A DNA stretch of 64,000 bases, from assembly GCA_013399895.1 (NCBI GenBank), contig VXBA01005361.1, positions 4,938 to 68,937 of the forward strand. Reading direction: 5' to 3'. The notes beneath the pieces are model-generated. The model was given only the letters and a program-made list of their open reading frames with translations, was not told the origin of the DNA and did no database searches. The translations under genes were made by a program, and so were the position numbers. This DNA comes from Serilophus lunatus (Eukaryota; Chordata; Aves; Passeriformes; Eurylaimidae). Below, piece after piece: positions 10,201 through 20,200 of the stretch (position 1 is its first letter; each line of letters begins with the position of its first letter).

Positions 10201-12131
10201 AACTCACCTGCACATTCTTAAGAATGCACATATTATTTAAGCAGAATAAAAGAAATGTGGAGCAACACTGTTTTGCTAAGTGTACAAACCAGCAATGTTA
10301 ACTGAGAATTTATAAAAGCAGTCAAATATTACTGCATCATGAAAGTTCAAGAGATGCTTCAGCCTGCATTGGAATAATTCCATAAGGAAATGGAAGTTAA
10401 TTTAAATATCCTACTCCAGAAATGTCTTTTTCTCCTCCTCAGCTGAGAGATAAGTTTACTATGCTTGATTTATTATGATTTAACTGCTCATACTACTATA
10501 CCTGCACCCAGTCTTGGCTTCTATTAAGCGATCAACACCTGCAAGCTCACATGAAAAACCACACTGAATATCCCCTTCTCTAGTTCTAGTTCTTTTAAAG
10601 TGATTTATACATGAAATAATGAGAAAATTAATAGAAGCAAGTAATCATTTACTCAGCCAACGTCCTGAAAACCAGTAAGAGAAAAATATAAAACACAATA
10701 ATCTGTTTCTTAAAAGCAGCAAGGATAAATGAAAGCAAATGAACTTACTTCTGAGCTGTAATTATGGGCATGTTTGTGTTAACACCTGTATAAAGAAAAA
10801 CCATAGTTGTTACACCAATGTAAAGAATGAGTCTGTCTATAAACAACCCAGAGCAGACTGGATGGAATTGGCCACAAAACAGATTAAATCTCCACACATC
10901 CTTCCCTCATCATCTCATCACTAAAATCTGCACATTGAACACAAGAAAAATTGCAGAGTTACACAAAAAGAAGTCCAAGGACACCTTTACTAACAGACTT
11001 CCCAAGCAACAACCCAGTGAAGGCAAGGAGGATGCTCTAAGGAGCTGTGACCCTGCTCTTGGATTTTTCCTGGGCATTTTCCAGAGATATCCTTGACCTG
11101 CTACAGCAGATGATTCTTCTGCATGTGATTTATAAACTTATCTCTTCAATGAGCGAAGGGAGAAGATCTCTTAGGGTACATTTACCTTTCCACTTGGCAA
11201 CCAGCAAAGGATCTGAAATGCTGAACACTGGCCGACTTCTTGACAGGATTCCTTTTCCAAAATAGCCCTGAAAAAGGAAGGAAAAGTCCTTATTATCTCA
11301 TCACACAAGAGCTGATTTATTTCCAAATTACAGAACGTGCACTGAAACAAACAACTGAAGTCCTGCAGTGTTTTAAGCTTTGCCTGAAACTTGCATCTGT
11401 TCAATATTGAACACGTGGAGGGGGTTGGGTCTTTTTCCTCAGCTCCAAATATTTGTCAGGCAACACTTCCAGGCAGACATTTGAAAACAAATGCAGAGGA
11501 TGCTGTGGCAATGCATAATGGAAAACCAAGAGGGAATACTGCAGGAGAATGGAGATAAAGTGGTACTCAGGCATAAAAGGAGTAATGTACCTTAATTTAC
11601 TGAGGAAGAAATCACTCCTAAGTTAAAGAATTATACAAGCACTTATAAAACATTAATATTCCAACCAACATTTAAAACCAAGAGAACGTTTTTGAAAGTT
11701 GCATAAAATGTTGCAAGGAGACATAAAATAACAAACATCAAGCCTTTGCAGCTATTTTTTAGGTCGCAATGTCAATTCAGCCCAAAAATGTATTTGTCTG
11801 GGTAAGAAATACTATTCACATCTGATACAAAATGTATGTTTTGCACTGATTTGAGGAGAGGAGGGAGATATGGAGGATCCCTGGAGGCTGAAGGGGCAGG
11901 GAAGCAATAAAGGCAGATTTTCACCAGTATTTAAAACACTGCAATCTTGTGCAGCACCTTGTTGTAGAGCTGTTCAATATCCTGTGGGTTCCTCACCACC
12001 ACGTTGTTGTTAATGATTTCAGCCTGGCAGATCCTGAAATCCTTCCCACCCACATCCACAGGGAAAGGAGCCTCGTAGCACTCAAACACTCTTCTCTTCC
12101 TCCTCGGGGGGTGAAAAGCTGCCTCTGCCAT
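4177..12131 (-). CDS. TSEN2: tRNA-splicing endonuclease subunit TSEN2 (complete coding region, 11 coding exons)
   Basis: TSEN2 is the nuclease subunit of the TSEN complex that cuts pre-tRNA introns at the 5' splice site in the nucleus. Exons on the minus strand are 12131-11958, 11267-11186, 10785-10749, 9034-8560, 8465-8388, 7923-7873, 7341-7203, 5809-5773, 5175-5064, 4668-4579 and 4239-4177. Each has AG acceptor and GT donor, and they sum to 1338 bases, i.e. 445 residues plus stop (human is 465 by recall). The start at 12131 gives MAEAAFHPPRRKRR, the conserved N-terminus. Residues 1-~125 form the conserved N-terminal part, ~126-256 a poorly conserved linker, and 257-445 the nuclease domain. 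The catalytic triad is intact: Tyr348 in LYRKG, His356 in FYHAS and Lys395 closing ASASK, equivalent to human Y369, H377 and K416. Introns range from 94 bases (8466-8559) to about 1.7 kb (9035-10748). None contains another gene I can recognise. Confidence 0.96.
4579..4668 (-). CDS. TSEN2: TSEN2 coding exon 10
   Basis: 30 codons, ELMLCYLIRPSDMTAEE to CMRRIKVQ, matching human ELMLCYLIKPSTMTDKE. Acceptor cccacag, donor gtgagt. Confidence 0.95.
5064..5175 (-). CDS. TSEN2: TSEN2 coding exon 9, catalytic Lys
   Basis: Encodes YSVIAELVDDHFEGS, RRPLSWMSLSG and closes on Lys395, the third catalytic residue, as the last codon before donor gtgagt. The spacing of 39 residues from His356 equals that of the human enzyme. 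Confidence 0.95.
5773..5809 (-). CDS. TSEN2: TSEN2 coding exon 8 (37 bp), catalytic Tyr and His
   Basis: Encodes LLYRKGPPFYHA with split codons at both ends. It holds the catalytic Tyr348 and His356. A run of seven C (coding sense) encodes the Pro pair; the frame is intact as read. The donor gtttga departs from consensus. Confidence 0.95.
7203..7341 (-). CDS. TSEN2: TSEN2 coding exon 7
   Basis: Encodes EPLTILKLWEVF to YHYFRSRGWVPKVGLKYGTDL. The YHYFR.KGWVPK.GLKYG(T/A)D motif is the hallmark entry to the tRNA-intron endonuclease fold. Donor gtgagt. Confidence 0.95.
7873..7923 (-). CDS. TSEN2: TSEN2 coding exon 6
   Basis: 17 codons, AFFLVYALGCLSIYYGE, matching the human segment almost exactly. 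Acceptor tttttcag, donor gtaaga. Confidence 0.94.
8388..8465 (-). CDS. TSEN2: TSEN2 coding exon 5
   Basis: 26 codons ending in FEYLQLSLEE. The stretch RKNPFRMFEYLQL corresponds to human RRNPYRIFEYLQL. The intron before it is only 94 bases. Acceptor cttgcag, donor gtatgt. Confidence 0.94.
8560..9034 (-). CDS. TSEN2: TSEN2 coding exon 4, variable linker
   Basis: Starts with the conserved YQRRVQWARSVLKEQG and ILDNYTKPL, then becomes rich in Gly, Glu, Ser and Pro with little likeness to human. It recovers at EYVLV followed by an acidic run of Glu. This is the long disordered linker before the nuclease domain. Donor gtaagg. Confidence 0.93.
10749..10785 (-). CDS. TSEN2: TSEN2 coding exon 3 (37-bp microexon)
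   Basis: Encodes GVNTNMPIITAQ with split codons at both ends. It matches the human segment DMKTNMPIITSK in the same place. Acceptor ctttatacag, donor gtaagt. It is too short to be found by ORF length and was located by homology and phase. Confidence 0.93.
11186..11267 (-). CDS. TSEN2: TSEN2 coding exon 2
   Basis: Encodes GYFGKGILSRSRP and on to LLVAKWK plus one base. Acceptor tttttcag, donor gtaaat. GYFGKGILSRSRP is nearly invariant in vertebrate TSEN2. Confidence 0.95.
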
Positions 12132-12153
12132 TTCCCACTGGGAAAGGTGCCTC
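11958..12153 (-). CDS. TSEN2: TSEN2 first coding exon (with 22 bases of 5'UTR)
   Basis: The acceptor ttgcag precedes 12153. ATG is at 12131-12129 and the exon encodes 58 residues ending DIEQLYNK. The donor is gtgctg. Because the exon opens with an acceptor, at least one noncoding 5' exon lies upstream, presumably in the CpG island. Confidence 0.93.
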
Positions 12154-12339
12154 CTGCAAACAGAACAGATTTAGTGTTCAGGAGTCAAGGTTTGCCCATT
12201 TTAACGTCTCAGCAGCATCCTCTTCACAATAAACCACCAGTGAACCTTGCAGAAATAATGCAAGTTTAATTCTGAAGCTCTTGCACCAAACACTGGCAGT
12301 GATGTGTTCCTTTGTCTCCCCAGACCAGGTGGGTTCTCA

Positions 12340-12535
12340 GCCAAGAAAACTCAAAAATTATAAATCTTTCATTTATAAAAATACATATATATATTTATAT
12401 ATAAATTCATATTTACAAATTTAAAGATTAAAAGCATTGTAATATACCTTAGAAGCACACATGTTAACATATTTACTATTTTGTATCCTATAAATTTATA
12501 TGTATTTTATTACTTATACATTTTCGGGGTTTTTA
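12340..12535. repeat. AT-rich segment with TA-rich microsatellite
   Basis: Very AT-rich, with an imperfect TA run around 12381-12412. It lies between the first TSEN2 coding exon and the CpG island, with a sharp change to very high GC at about 12555-12590. Confidence 0.6.
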
Positions 12536-12772
12536 AAGTTTATAGAGCAATGAGTTTCCAAAGCAAACCCCAGCGGAATGCCGCGGTGTCGGTGGCCCGA
12601 AGGCGGGGGTGAGCGGGCCAGGGGCGGGCAGAGCCCACACGGGCCCGGCGGTGCCCGGGGCGGGACAGGGAGCGGCCGGGGCCGCGGGGGGCAGGGCCCG
12701 ACCCCGCCCCGGGACACCGCGACCCCGCGGGTCGCGGCACGGGTGCTCAGGGCGAGCCGTGCCCGGCGTGTC

Positions 12773-13372
12773 TCGGTGTCCCTCAGGACGACTCAATGTC
12801 CCTCAGGGTCCCTCAGGATCCCTCACTGTCCCTCCGGAGCTCTCAGTGCCCCTCAGGATCTCTCAATGTCCCTCAGGATGACTCAATCTCCCTCAGTATC
12901 TCTGAGTGCCCCTCAGGATGACTCAATGTCCCTCAGGATCTCTCAGTGACCCTCAGGATCTCTCAATGTCCCTCAGGATGACTCAATCTCCCTCAGTATC
13001 TCTGAGTGCCCCTCAGGATGACTCAATGTCCCTCAGGATCTCTCAGTGACCCTCAGGATCTCTCAATGTCCCTCAGGATGACTCAATCTCCCTCAGTATC
13101 TCTGAGTGCCCCTCAGGATGACTCAATGTCCCTCAGGATCTCTCAGTGACCCTCAGGATCTCTCAATGTCCCTCAGGATGACTCAATCTCCCTCAGTATC
13201 TCTGAGTGCCCCTCAGGATGACTCAATGTCCCTCAGGATCTCTCAGTGACCCTCAGGATCTCTCAATGTCCCTCAGGAGCCCTCAATAACCCTCAGGATC
13301 CCTCAATATCCCTCAGGATCTCTGAGCGTCCCTCAGGATCTCTCAGTGTCCCCCAATGTCCCTCAGGGCCCC
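12773..13372. repeat. Minisatellite, 20-bp CCTCAGGAT-type monomers with a 100-bp higher-order unit
   Basis: About 30 monomers of ~20 bp, each starting CCCTCAGGAT or close to it. From 12850 to 13278 the array is a perfect higher-order repeat: five different monomers form a 100-bp unit present in four identical copies plus 28 bases. The edges (12773-12849, 13279-13372) are diverged monomers without the higher-order order. Long plus-strand open frames here come from repeat composition. Confidence 0.95.
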
Positions 13373-13507
13373 TGGGGCCCCCCCCGTTCCCGCCGCCGCT
13401 CTCGCGCCCTCACCGCCGCACCGCAGGCCGCGCGCAGCCACGCCCCGCCCCCCGCGCGTGCGCCCCGGGACACGCGGGGATGGCCCCGCCCCGCTCCCGG
13501 CCCCGCT

Positions 13508-13620
13508 CCCTCCTCATCCTCATCCTCATCCTTATCCTCATCCTCATCCTTATCCTCATCCTCATCCTTATCCTCATCCTCATCCTTATCCTCATCCTCA
13601 TCCTCAACCTCATCCTCAGC
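13508..13620. repeat. CATCCT-type satellite, 18-bp unit
   Basis: Hexamer CATCCT with every third copy changed to TATCCT, giving an 18-bp period seen four times (TTAT at 13532, 13550, 13568 and 13586). The ends degrade to CAACCT and CAGCCC. A pyrimidine-rich, C-heavy tract continues to about 13745. Confidence 0.92.
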
Positions 13621-13840
13621 CCCGCCCCGATCCCGCTCCATCTCCATCCTCATCCCCACCCCATTCCCAGTCCCGCCCCGTCCCCGATCCCGCCCTATCC
13701 GCTATCCATGCCCAGCCCCGCTCCATCCCCATCCCGCTGTCCCGTCCCCGCCGCAGCCGCTTTCTCGGGCGTCCCGCACTGCCGGGGCGGAGGGGACCCG
13801 GTGCACCAGCCCCGCTGTGCGGTGAACGGGCCGGACCCGG

Positions 13841-13955
13841 GCTGCGGGATCCCGGGCTGAGGAATCCTGGCTGCGGGATCCCGGGCTGAGGAATCCTGGC
13901 TGCGGGATCCCGGGCTGAGGAATCCTGGCTGCGGGATCCCGGGCTGCGGGCACCG
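13841..13955. repeat. 29-bp tandem repeat
   Basis: The unit starting GCTGCGGGATCCCGGGCTGA recurs at 13841, 13870, 13899 and 13928. Three copies are complete and the fourth is partial. Each contains the palindrome GGATCCCGGG region. Confidence 0.92.
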
Positions 13956-14209
13956 AGCGGGAGGCGCCGAGCTGTTCCAGGCGGGAAGGGGAAGCACCGG
14001 ACTGGTCCCGCCCTGGTGTCCCCAGGGGCAAATCAGCCGGGCCTGGCGCCTTTGGCACCGTAGGGTGGGAAGGAAGGGCTGGCACTGTGTGTGTCCCGTC
14101 CCGGGATGGGTTAGGGTGGGTGAGATAACACAAGGTGGGAGGATAACACCAGGTTGGCCCGGGTGACCGGAGCTGGCTCGGGAGAACGCGGGTGTGCAGT
14201 TACCGAAAA

Positions 14210-17200
14210 AGGTCCCTGAATACAATGCAAAGCGTTGCTCTGCTTGGTGAGGAGCAGACATCCCTTCTCAAATGATTCATAGCCTGAGCCTTGCTCATCC
14301 AACCCACAGCCACACCCGCACCTACCACACAGCTGCTCTTGTCTCGAGGTGCCACTGTCAGGTAAAGAGGATCCAGGGAGAGACTCCCACTAGAGAATTC
14401 TGATTCCCAACAGGGAGATCAGCGATGACAAGTTGTAAAAATACATCATTCTTCCGAGGTATTTTATCTCCTATTCCCATTTCACAGGCAGACTGGTGAG
14501 CCATGGGCAGGGAATGGTGGTCACAAGGCCACAGGAAATACAGCACAAGCCACGGGAACACTGGTCTTGCATTCCTGCGACTGCTGCCTACAGGGGGTCA
14601 CTTTATATACCAGCTCAGGATGGTAATTTCTTTTGAAAACTGATTGATATACAAAGTATTGAAGTGAAACCACAGAGGGACCTGTTGTGGTCCTGTGACT
14701 GAAGTACAGAGCAATGCTCTGATAACTTCAGGTTCATTCTTGGAGCTCTGCCACTGAAATACCTGGAGTTAAAATATTCCAAATAACAACATGAAAGTAA
14801 GGCAGCATTAAAGATGTCACTCGGATTCAAAATTCCTTCTAAATGTGATAAAACAAGCCTCGTTTCCATGGGGGTGGGGTTTATCTGTGCTGGCTACCTC
14901 TGTATTTTCTCCTTGTGCAGACACATCACTACGAGATGTAAGGTTGCAGGGGAAGTAGACAAAACACAAAGAGCTCCAGGCCACTGACTTTCCTTCACAT
15001 CTCATTATCTCTGCGCAGCCTTGAAGGGACCCCACAGCACCAGTCACCCCATCAGCAGAATCACACCCCTGTTTCTTCAGCCAAATATCTGCTCCTGCTC
15101 CTGATGATAAGCCCAGATTATGCTGCAGCCAGAGCTCGCTGTCTGAAGGACAAGCTCGCTGTGGATGAGTCAGGCCATTTCTGTTAGAATATCAATGATT
15201 GTACAGACACAAATGTCTGCAGCTCCCTGGTAATGATGAGCCAGCGTTTAGGCAGCACCTAAATGACAGGCTCTGAAGGTCAGAGTGAATCACAGAGGCA
15301 GAAATGTCACACTGCTGGCGGGGGCCAAGGGCAGAGAGACAAGTGAGCTATGAGGGAAGACTGAAATAATTCAGTTTAGAAGTGGTAAAATGGGCAGAAC
15401 GGACCATTGCAATGAGGGGACATGCACTGTTCTGCATGACCTCTGGAATACAGGAGAGCAAGGGGATTATATCCCAAAATGATGTTGTACCTGTGAGGTG
15501 AGGACAACAGTGAGGACTGTCTCGTGCCCATCACTGGGAATTTTGAGAACAAGTTAGGCAAACATCTTTCAGGACCACGTCACAAACAAAGCTAATCCTG
15601 CCTTGAGACTGAGGGCTGCACTAAAAGCACTGGAGATCCCTTTCGTGGCAGTTTTGAGGACTTGTTTTTCCTTCCAGGAGCGCTCCCGCTCTCTCTGCAG
15701 TGCGGCAGAGAATCCGGGGCTCTGTGCTGCCCTACAGAGGCCGAACGCCTGCAGCTTTTGTCAAGTCATCTTTCACTTTCCACCTCTTACAGTTCAGGAA
15801 TGTCACTATGAGAACAGACTATTTCGTGCTGTCTCTGCCTGATTCATTGCTCTAACACAGAGTATTCAACTGTTTACTATTTCTTGATACTCAGCTGAAT
15901 TATTGCATTATTAAATTAAGGTCCAACCCAATGTCAGCTTTTTGACATTCTCTAAATCATGATGGTTGTAACCCTTCAGTCCCAGAAGTGCATTGGCTTA
16001 AACTCTGACACAGTTGTCTTTGCTGCCTGATTTTCAGATGGGCTGTCCCAGAGTTTACATTGCCACCCCCCAGAAGCTCCATGCTGTATAAACATATTTA
16101 TTCTATAGCATGGTCCCCTGTGGGACATCAGTGCATCCGTAGGAATCCCTCTGTCTTTCCGGGGGGAAGATAATTCTGCTCCGTGCTGCAGAAGGATTTC
16201 TCAGGCGGGGGTGAAGGAGTAGAGCTGAAAAACAGTTGCAATGGCAAGACACGATCTCCCTGCCCGGCTTATTAAACTCCTCCTGGGACCACACACGAGG
16301 TAATTTCCTTTAAAATCTCTAACATTTGCAGTCATGTGCTCTCAGCCTCTCTGTGGTTTGTGCCCTTCCACAAGGACTGTTACAGTGCGAAGCTCGTCTG
16401 GAATCACTTGGTCGAAACATGGCATTTATAAAATAGGAGTTCATTTAGTATTACAGTAACTAAAATTTAACAGCTAATATTAACTAATTATCATGCTATG
16501 AAGATTCTGCTGCCAGAAAAATTGAGTTGCCATATGCAGGAAGGTACCATGGAGCTTTGTTATCTAAGGTGGTTGTTTTCTGAATGCCTGGGGACTTTTA
16601 TAGGGAGTTGGGAAGTTAATTCCCAGCCCAATCTCAGCCAAAACATACAGGCCAGGTACTCTTTAAATACATATCTTACATGCTTAGGCTTATTAAAAGA
16701 AACAGAACTGTCAGCCTTTAAAACTATTTGCCCGTGTAGCACTCTGAGAAAGTCATAAAATCATAAAAGAATGATCTATTCTTATAGTGTCTTTAGGTAA
16801 TTTTGGAGTCTGTGCCAAACCCAAAAGGTTTCGCATAGAATTCCATGAAATTCAAGTCGTGATTTGTCATTATAATAATTTCTGTCTCTAGTTTTGACAG
16901 AATGTTCTTGTAAAGTTTTCTTCTCCCTTGCTAGTTGTGGTCCACAAAAGAAACATGATGACACTCCCTTTTTTCAATAAAGCCCTTTTCTTTCTCACAA
17001 GGTGATTTGGACAGTGGTGGGAGGATGGGCTGTAGTTATTTACACTAGCCAGCTCCAGTTTCCCCACACTGACAGAAATTCCCATGGAAATTCTGGTTAC
17101 ATTAACTTTGACAGAGATATGGGACTGTTTTTGGAAACTTTGAAAAAACAACAACTGGGGAATACTTTTCATTTTTATTAATATGCAGTATCTTAATTTT

Positions 17201-20200
17201 GTTTATTAAAGAAATAAATCAAGGTTAGTTTCTGCTTAGTTTCAGATGGTTTTCACAGGAGACAAAAAAGGAGAAGTCAGACAAATATTGGCCAAGCATC
17301 AACCCAGTAAGGGATCCCATAATAGAAATCCCAAGGTGGACAGCAATAAAATTAATAGCATGAGAAAAGAGAACAGTAAAATGAGTATGTTCTTAGCATA
17401 CTTACCTCAGACATGGACAACGATTTTGTGTTCTTGGAGATGAAATGCATTTTGATGTGGAATTCTTGTAGAACCATCTGATCGAGCTGCCATCACCCCC
17501 CATCCCATCAGGAACAACACGAGGGCTCTCTGCAGGTGGAACAGGGCACAGTCACTCCTTGTCCTCATGGCCAGCTCCCAATTTGTATTACAAACTACCT
17601 GCTTTTGAAAATGATGTGAACATTCATTTTCTCTGCATCAATTCCTTCAGCTTCCCCGAAGTCACCTGCCTTCTCCCGATGGAAACTAATGCAGAAGATC
17701 TGAGCTCAATTTCAGGGGAAATTAAGGGCACTTAGAACTGATTTTTGCCCAGCACTTGGTCTCCAGCATCAGATTTATTTACTTTTTGATGAAGAAACGT
17801 TTGTTCTTTCATAGCTCATTAGTTTTTCTGCTCCATCAACCCCCTGGGTGAGTTGTTAAATGACGCAGAGCTTCTGTTCTGCCAAATTCTGACTCTCACC
17901 TTCACCTCATGCGGCAGGACTGGGCAGGGCAGGGAGAAACGAGGACAGAACTCCAGGTTCCAGCAAGATGATGAGTAAAAGTGCGTTTTTACCTTGTGTT
18001 TCAGTCGGAAAGAGGACTCTCATTGCTGGGTGTCTCCACTAGGTGTCCGCGTTTCTGCAGTTTTCAATTAGAGCTCCAGTGACTGTGGCAGCCCTGTGCA
18101 AAATGCAGAAAACTTGCTCTGGTCCACTGAGAGATGTAAATACAAGATAGGTTTCCATATTAGTGCAGTGTGCACCTGGGCCTGTGTCTAAAAAGGCACT
18201 AGATCTAGCACAAAAGACTCAAAAAACATCTTTCACTTGCCCATCTTAGACTCTCAAACAGGTCCTTTAGGACTGGGAGACATTTCAGATATTGATTGTT
18301 GTCTCTGTATTTGTTTACAACCATGCTCTTCCTAATATCTTTTCAAATTTTTGTGTGCTTGGTATTAATTTTTAGGAATAACTAGTTGGAAAAACTTTCT
18401 TCTTTTTTAATTCTTAGTTTCTCTATTCACAGCTCTTTTTTTTTCGCATTCATATAAGCCCAGAATCCTTAAACCAGTGAATCAGATTTTTAGATGCTCC
18501 TGAGTGATTGCTAAATAATTGCTTTGCTCATTACATTTGTCTTCAAATATTGATGGCTAATATTTACCTACTTTTCCTGGGTGTCCAATGGGTGATGGAA
18601 GGCACAGTTATGCTCCTGTGCACATAAGTTTGTTCTCACAATTTTAACAAAACTGTTGGTAACGTCTTTTGGCCTCGAGGTTCATTTATTGAAGATGTTT
18701 TTCACTGCGAGTTTTTGTGATTTCCATACCAATGCATTAAAAAGAGGTCAGGGAGCAGTTATTTCATTCAAATTCTAGGGAATACCAAGGAGCTGGAATG
18801 AAGGCCTGAATTAAGATCACTGAATTCCATTCTAGGAATAACCCAGAAGATTATTATTTTTTTTCACTGTTTTTTTTTTTTTTTCTGGTTTCCCAGGCGT
18901 TTTCAGTTTGTTAAGTGCAAGGATAGAACGGATTTTAGGGAATGCTCTGTGCCAGACCATTTTAAGGCAGCTTCCAGGACCAGATGCAAACTAGGCTCTG
19001 GTGATTTATAATTCCTGTAGATGTGAGTGTAACATCTACAACTGAATTTGGCTCCAACACTTTTACCTCATTTAAGAAAACAGAGTAGGTTATTTTTATT
19101 ATATAACAAAATGAAAATCTGGTGTCACTCCATTTAATTTAGACCATGGAATGTGCTTTAACATGGCTGTCTGCCTTCAAGCACAGAAACAATCCTATGG
19201 GATTCAGACATTACCTGAAATGTGGCTCAGAGCTCATCCTAAGTGCTGTCTAGGTTCATGTGTCATAGCTGACAGAGGGACAAAATAACAAGGAAATCAA
19301 GATAAACCCCTAAATCATCACATTCCAAGAATGGAAATGAACCAAATAAATCAATTTGTTGCCAAAAGTATATATGTTTTTAAATAAAAAACAAACAAAA
19401 GCCAACCAAACCCAGAACATCCTCTTATGGAATATATCCCAATCTTGAATATTTACTTTCCGTTTGTTTAATAACAGGAAAAGGCTTGTAGCTCTTTTGT
19501 TGAGTTTTACATGTCAGCATCTTAATATTCCAATGGTATTCTTAAAACTTTTACCAGGAAAAAAAACAGTGCCATGGCCTCTACTAGGAAATGTTCTGTT
19601 TATTTTAGATGCATTTATGAGCACACAAAGGCAAACAATTCCCTACCATAAACCAAGGGAGCAACTTATAATGGCTTGGTGTCTCAGTTGTACTTCTTGG
19701 TGTGGTTCCTTGGCTCATTTGTCCCTGCCCTTCCTGTGTTCTGTTCCTCACCTCTCTCTGCACCTCTTGAACTCAAGTGTGGGTTAAATCCCTTTTTGCA
19801 TTGCCCCATTAGCTGCTGGGCTCTGCTTCTTCTGGTGTCTCAGCCACAGGAATGTTGGGCTAAAGGTTTATCAAGGAGCTGCTACAGAATCCATTGGATT
19901 GTCATCAATGTGGGAAAGGGAGGCCTGAAACCGAAGGGCTGATTTTTAAGTGCTTGATCCTCAGAGCGGATGCCGAAGGAGAGAATGACAAACAGCTTTC
20001 AAAGCTTCTTACAGAAGTGTTTTAACCTTTTTTGGCCTTGCCTTTTCTACTGTGACAACTGCAGTAACGACAGCCAATTTTGGCCTGATCATGTTAAAAA
20101 AGAGATAATTCTGTCACTGTAGGCTAGAGCAGACTGTATAAACTAGGCTAGTTCTCTTCACAAAACTGTAATGTGCTGTGGGCTTAAACAATGAGTAAGA

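Larger units (their letters stand above)
12560..14200 (-). promoter_or_regulatory. TSEN2: CpG island, inferred TSEN2 promoter region
   Basis: GC-rich sequence with dense CpG at about 12575-12780, 13375-13510 and 13740-14010. It includes several GC boxes (GGGGCGGG or its complement, e.g. near 12622, 12657, 12700 and 13440) and an NRF1-like GCGCGTGCGC at 13454-13463. It is the only CpG island upstream of the TSEN2 start codon, and the first coding exon opens with a splice acceptor, so the promoter and noncoding first exon should lie here. The exact start site cannot be read from sequence. Three tandem repeats are embedded in it. Confidence 0.7.

Noticed and set aside
10499..10530. Second candidate for the same TSEN2 microexon (encoding EAKTGC)
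   Set aside because: Phase also fits, but its acceptor is weak and it lacks the NMPIIT segment found at 10749-10785.
12773..13372. CRISPR-like array
   Set aside because: Units are contiguous 20-mers without unique spacers, no cas genes exist and the genome is vertebrate; it is a minisatellite.
13246..13889. Plus-strand frames of up to 204 codons
   Set aside because: They are translations of the minisatellite and CATCCT satellite (Leu-Ile and Ser-rich repeats), not genes.
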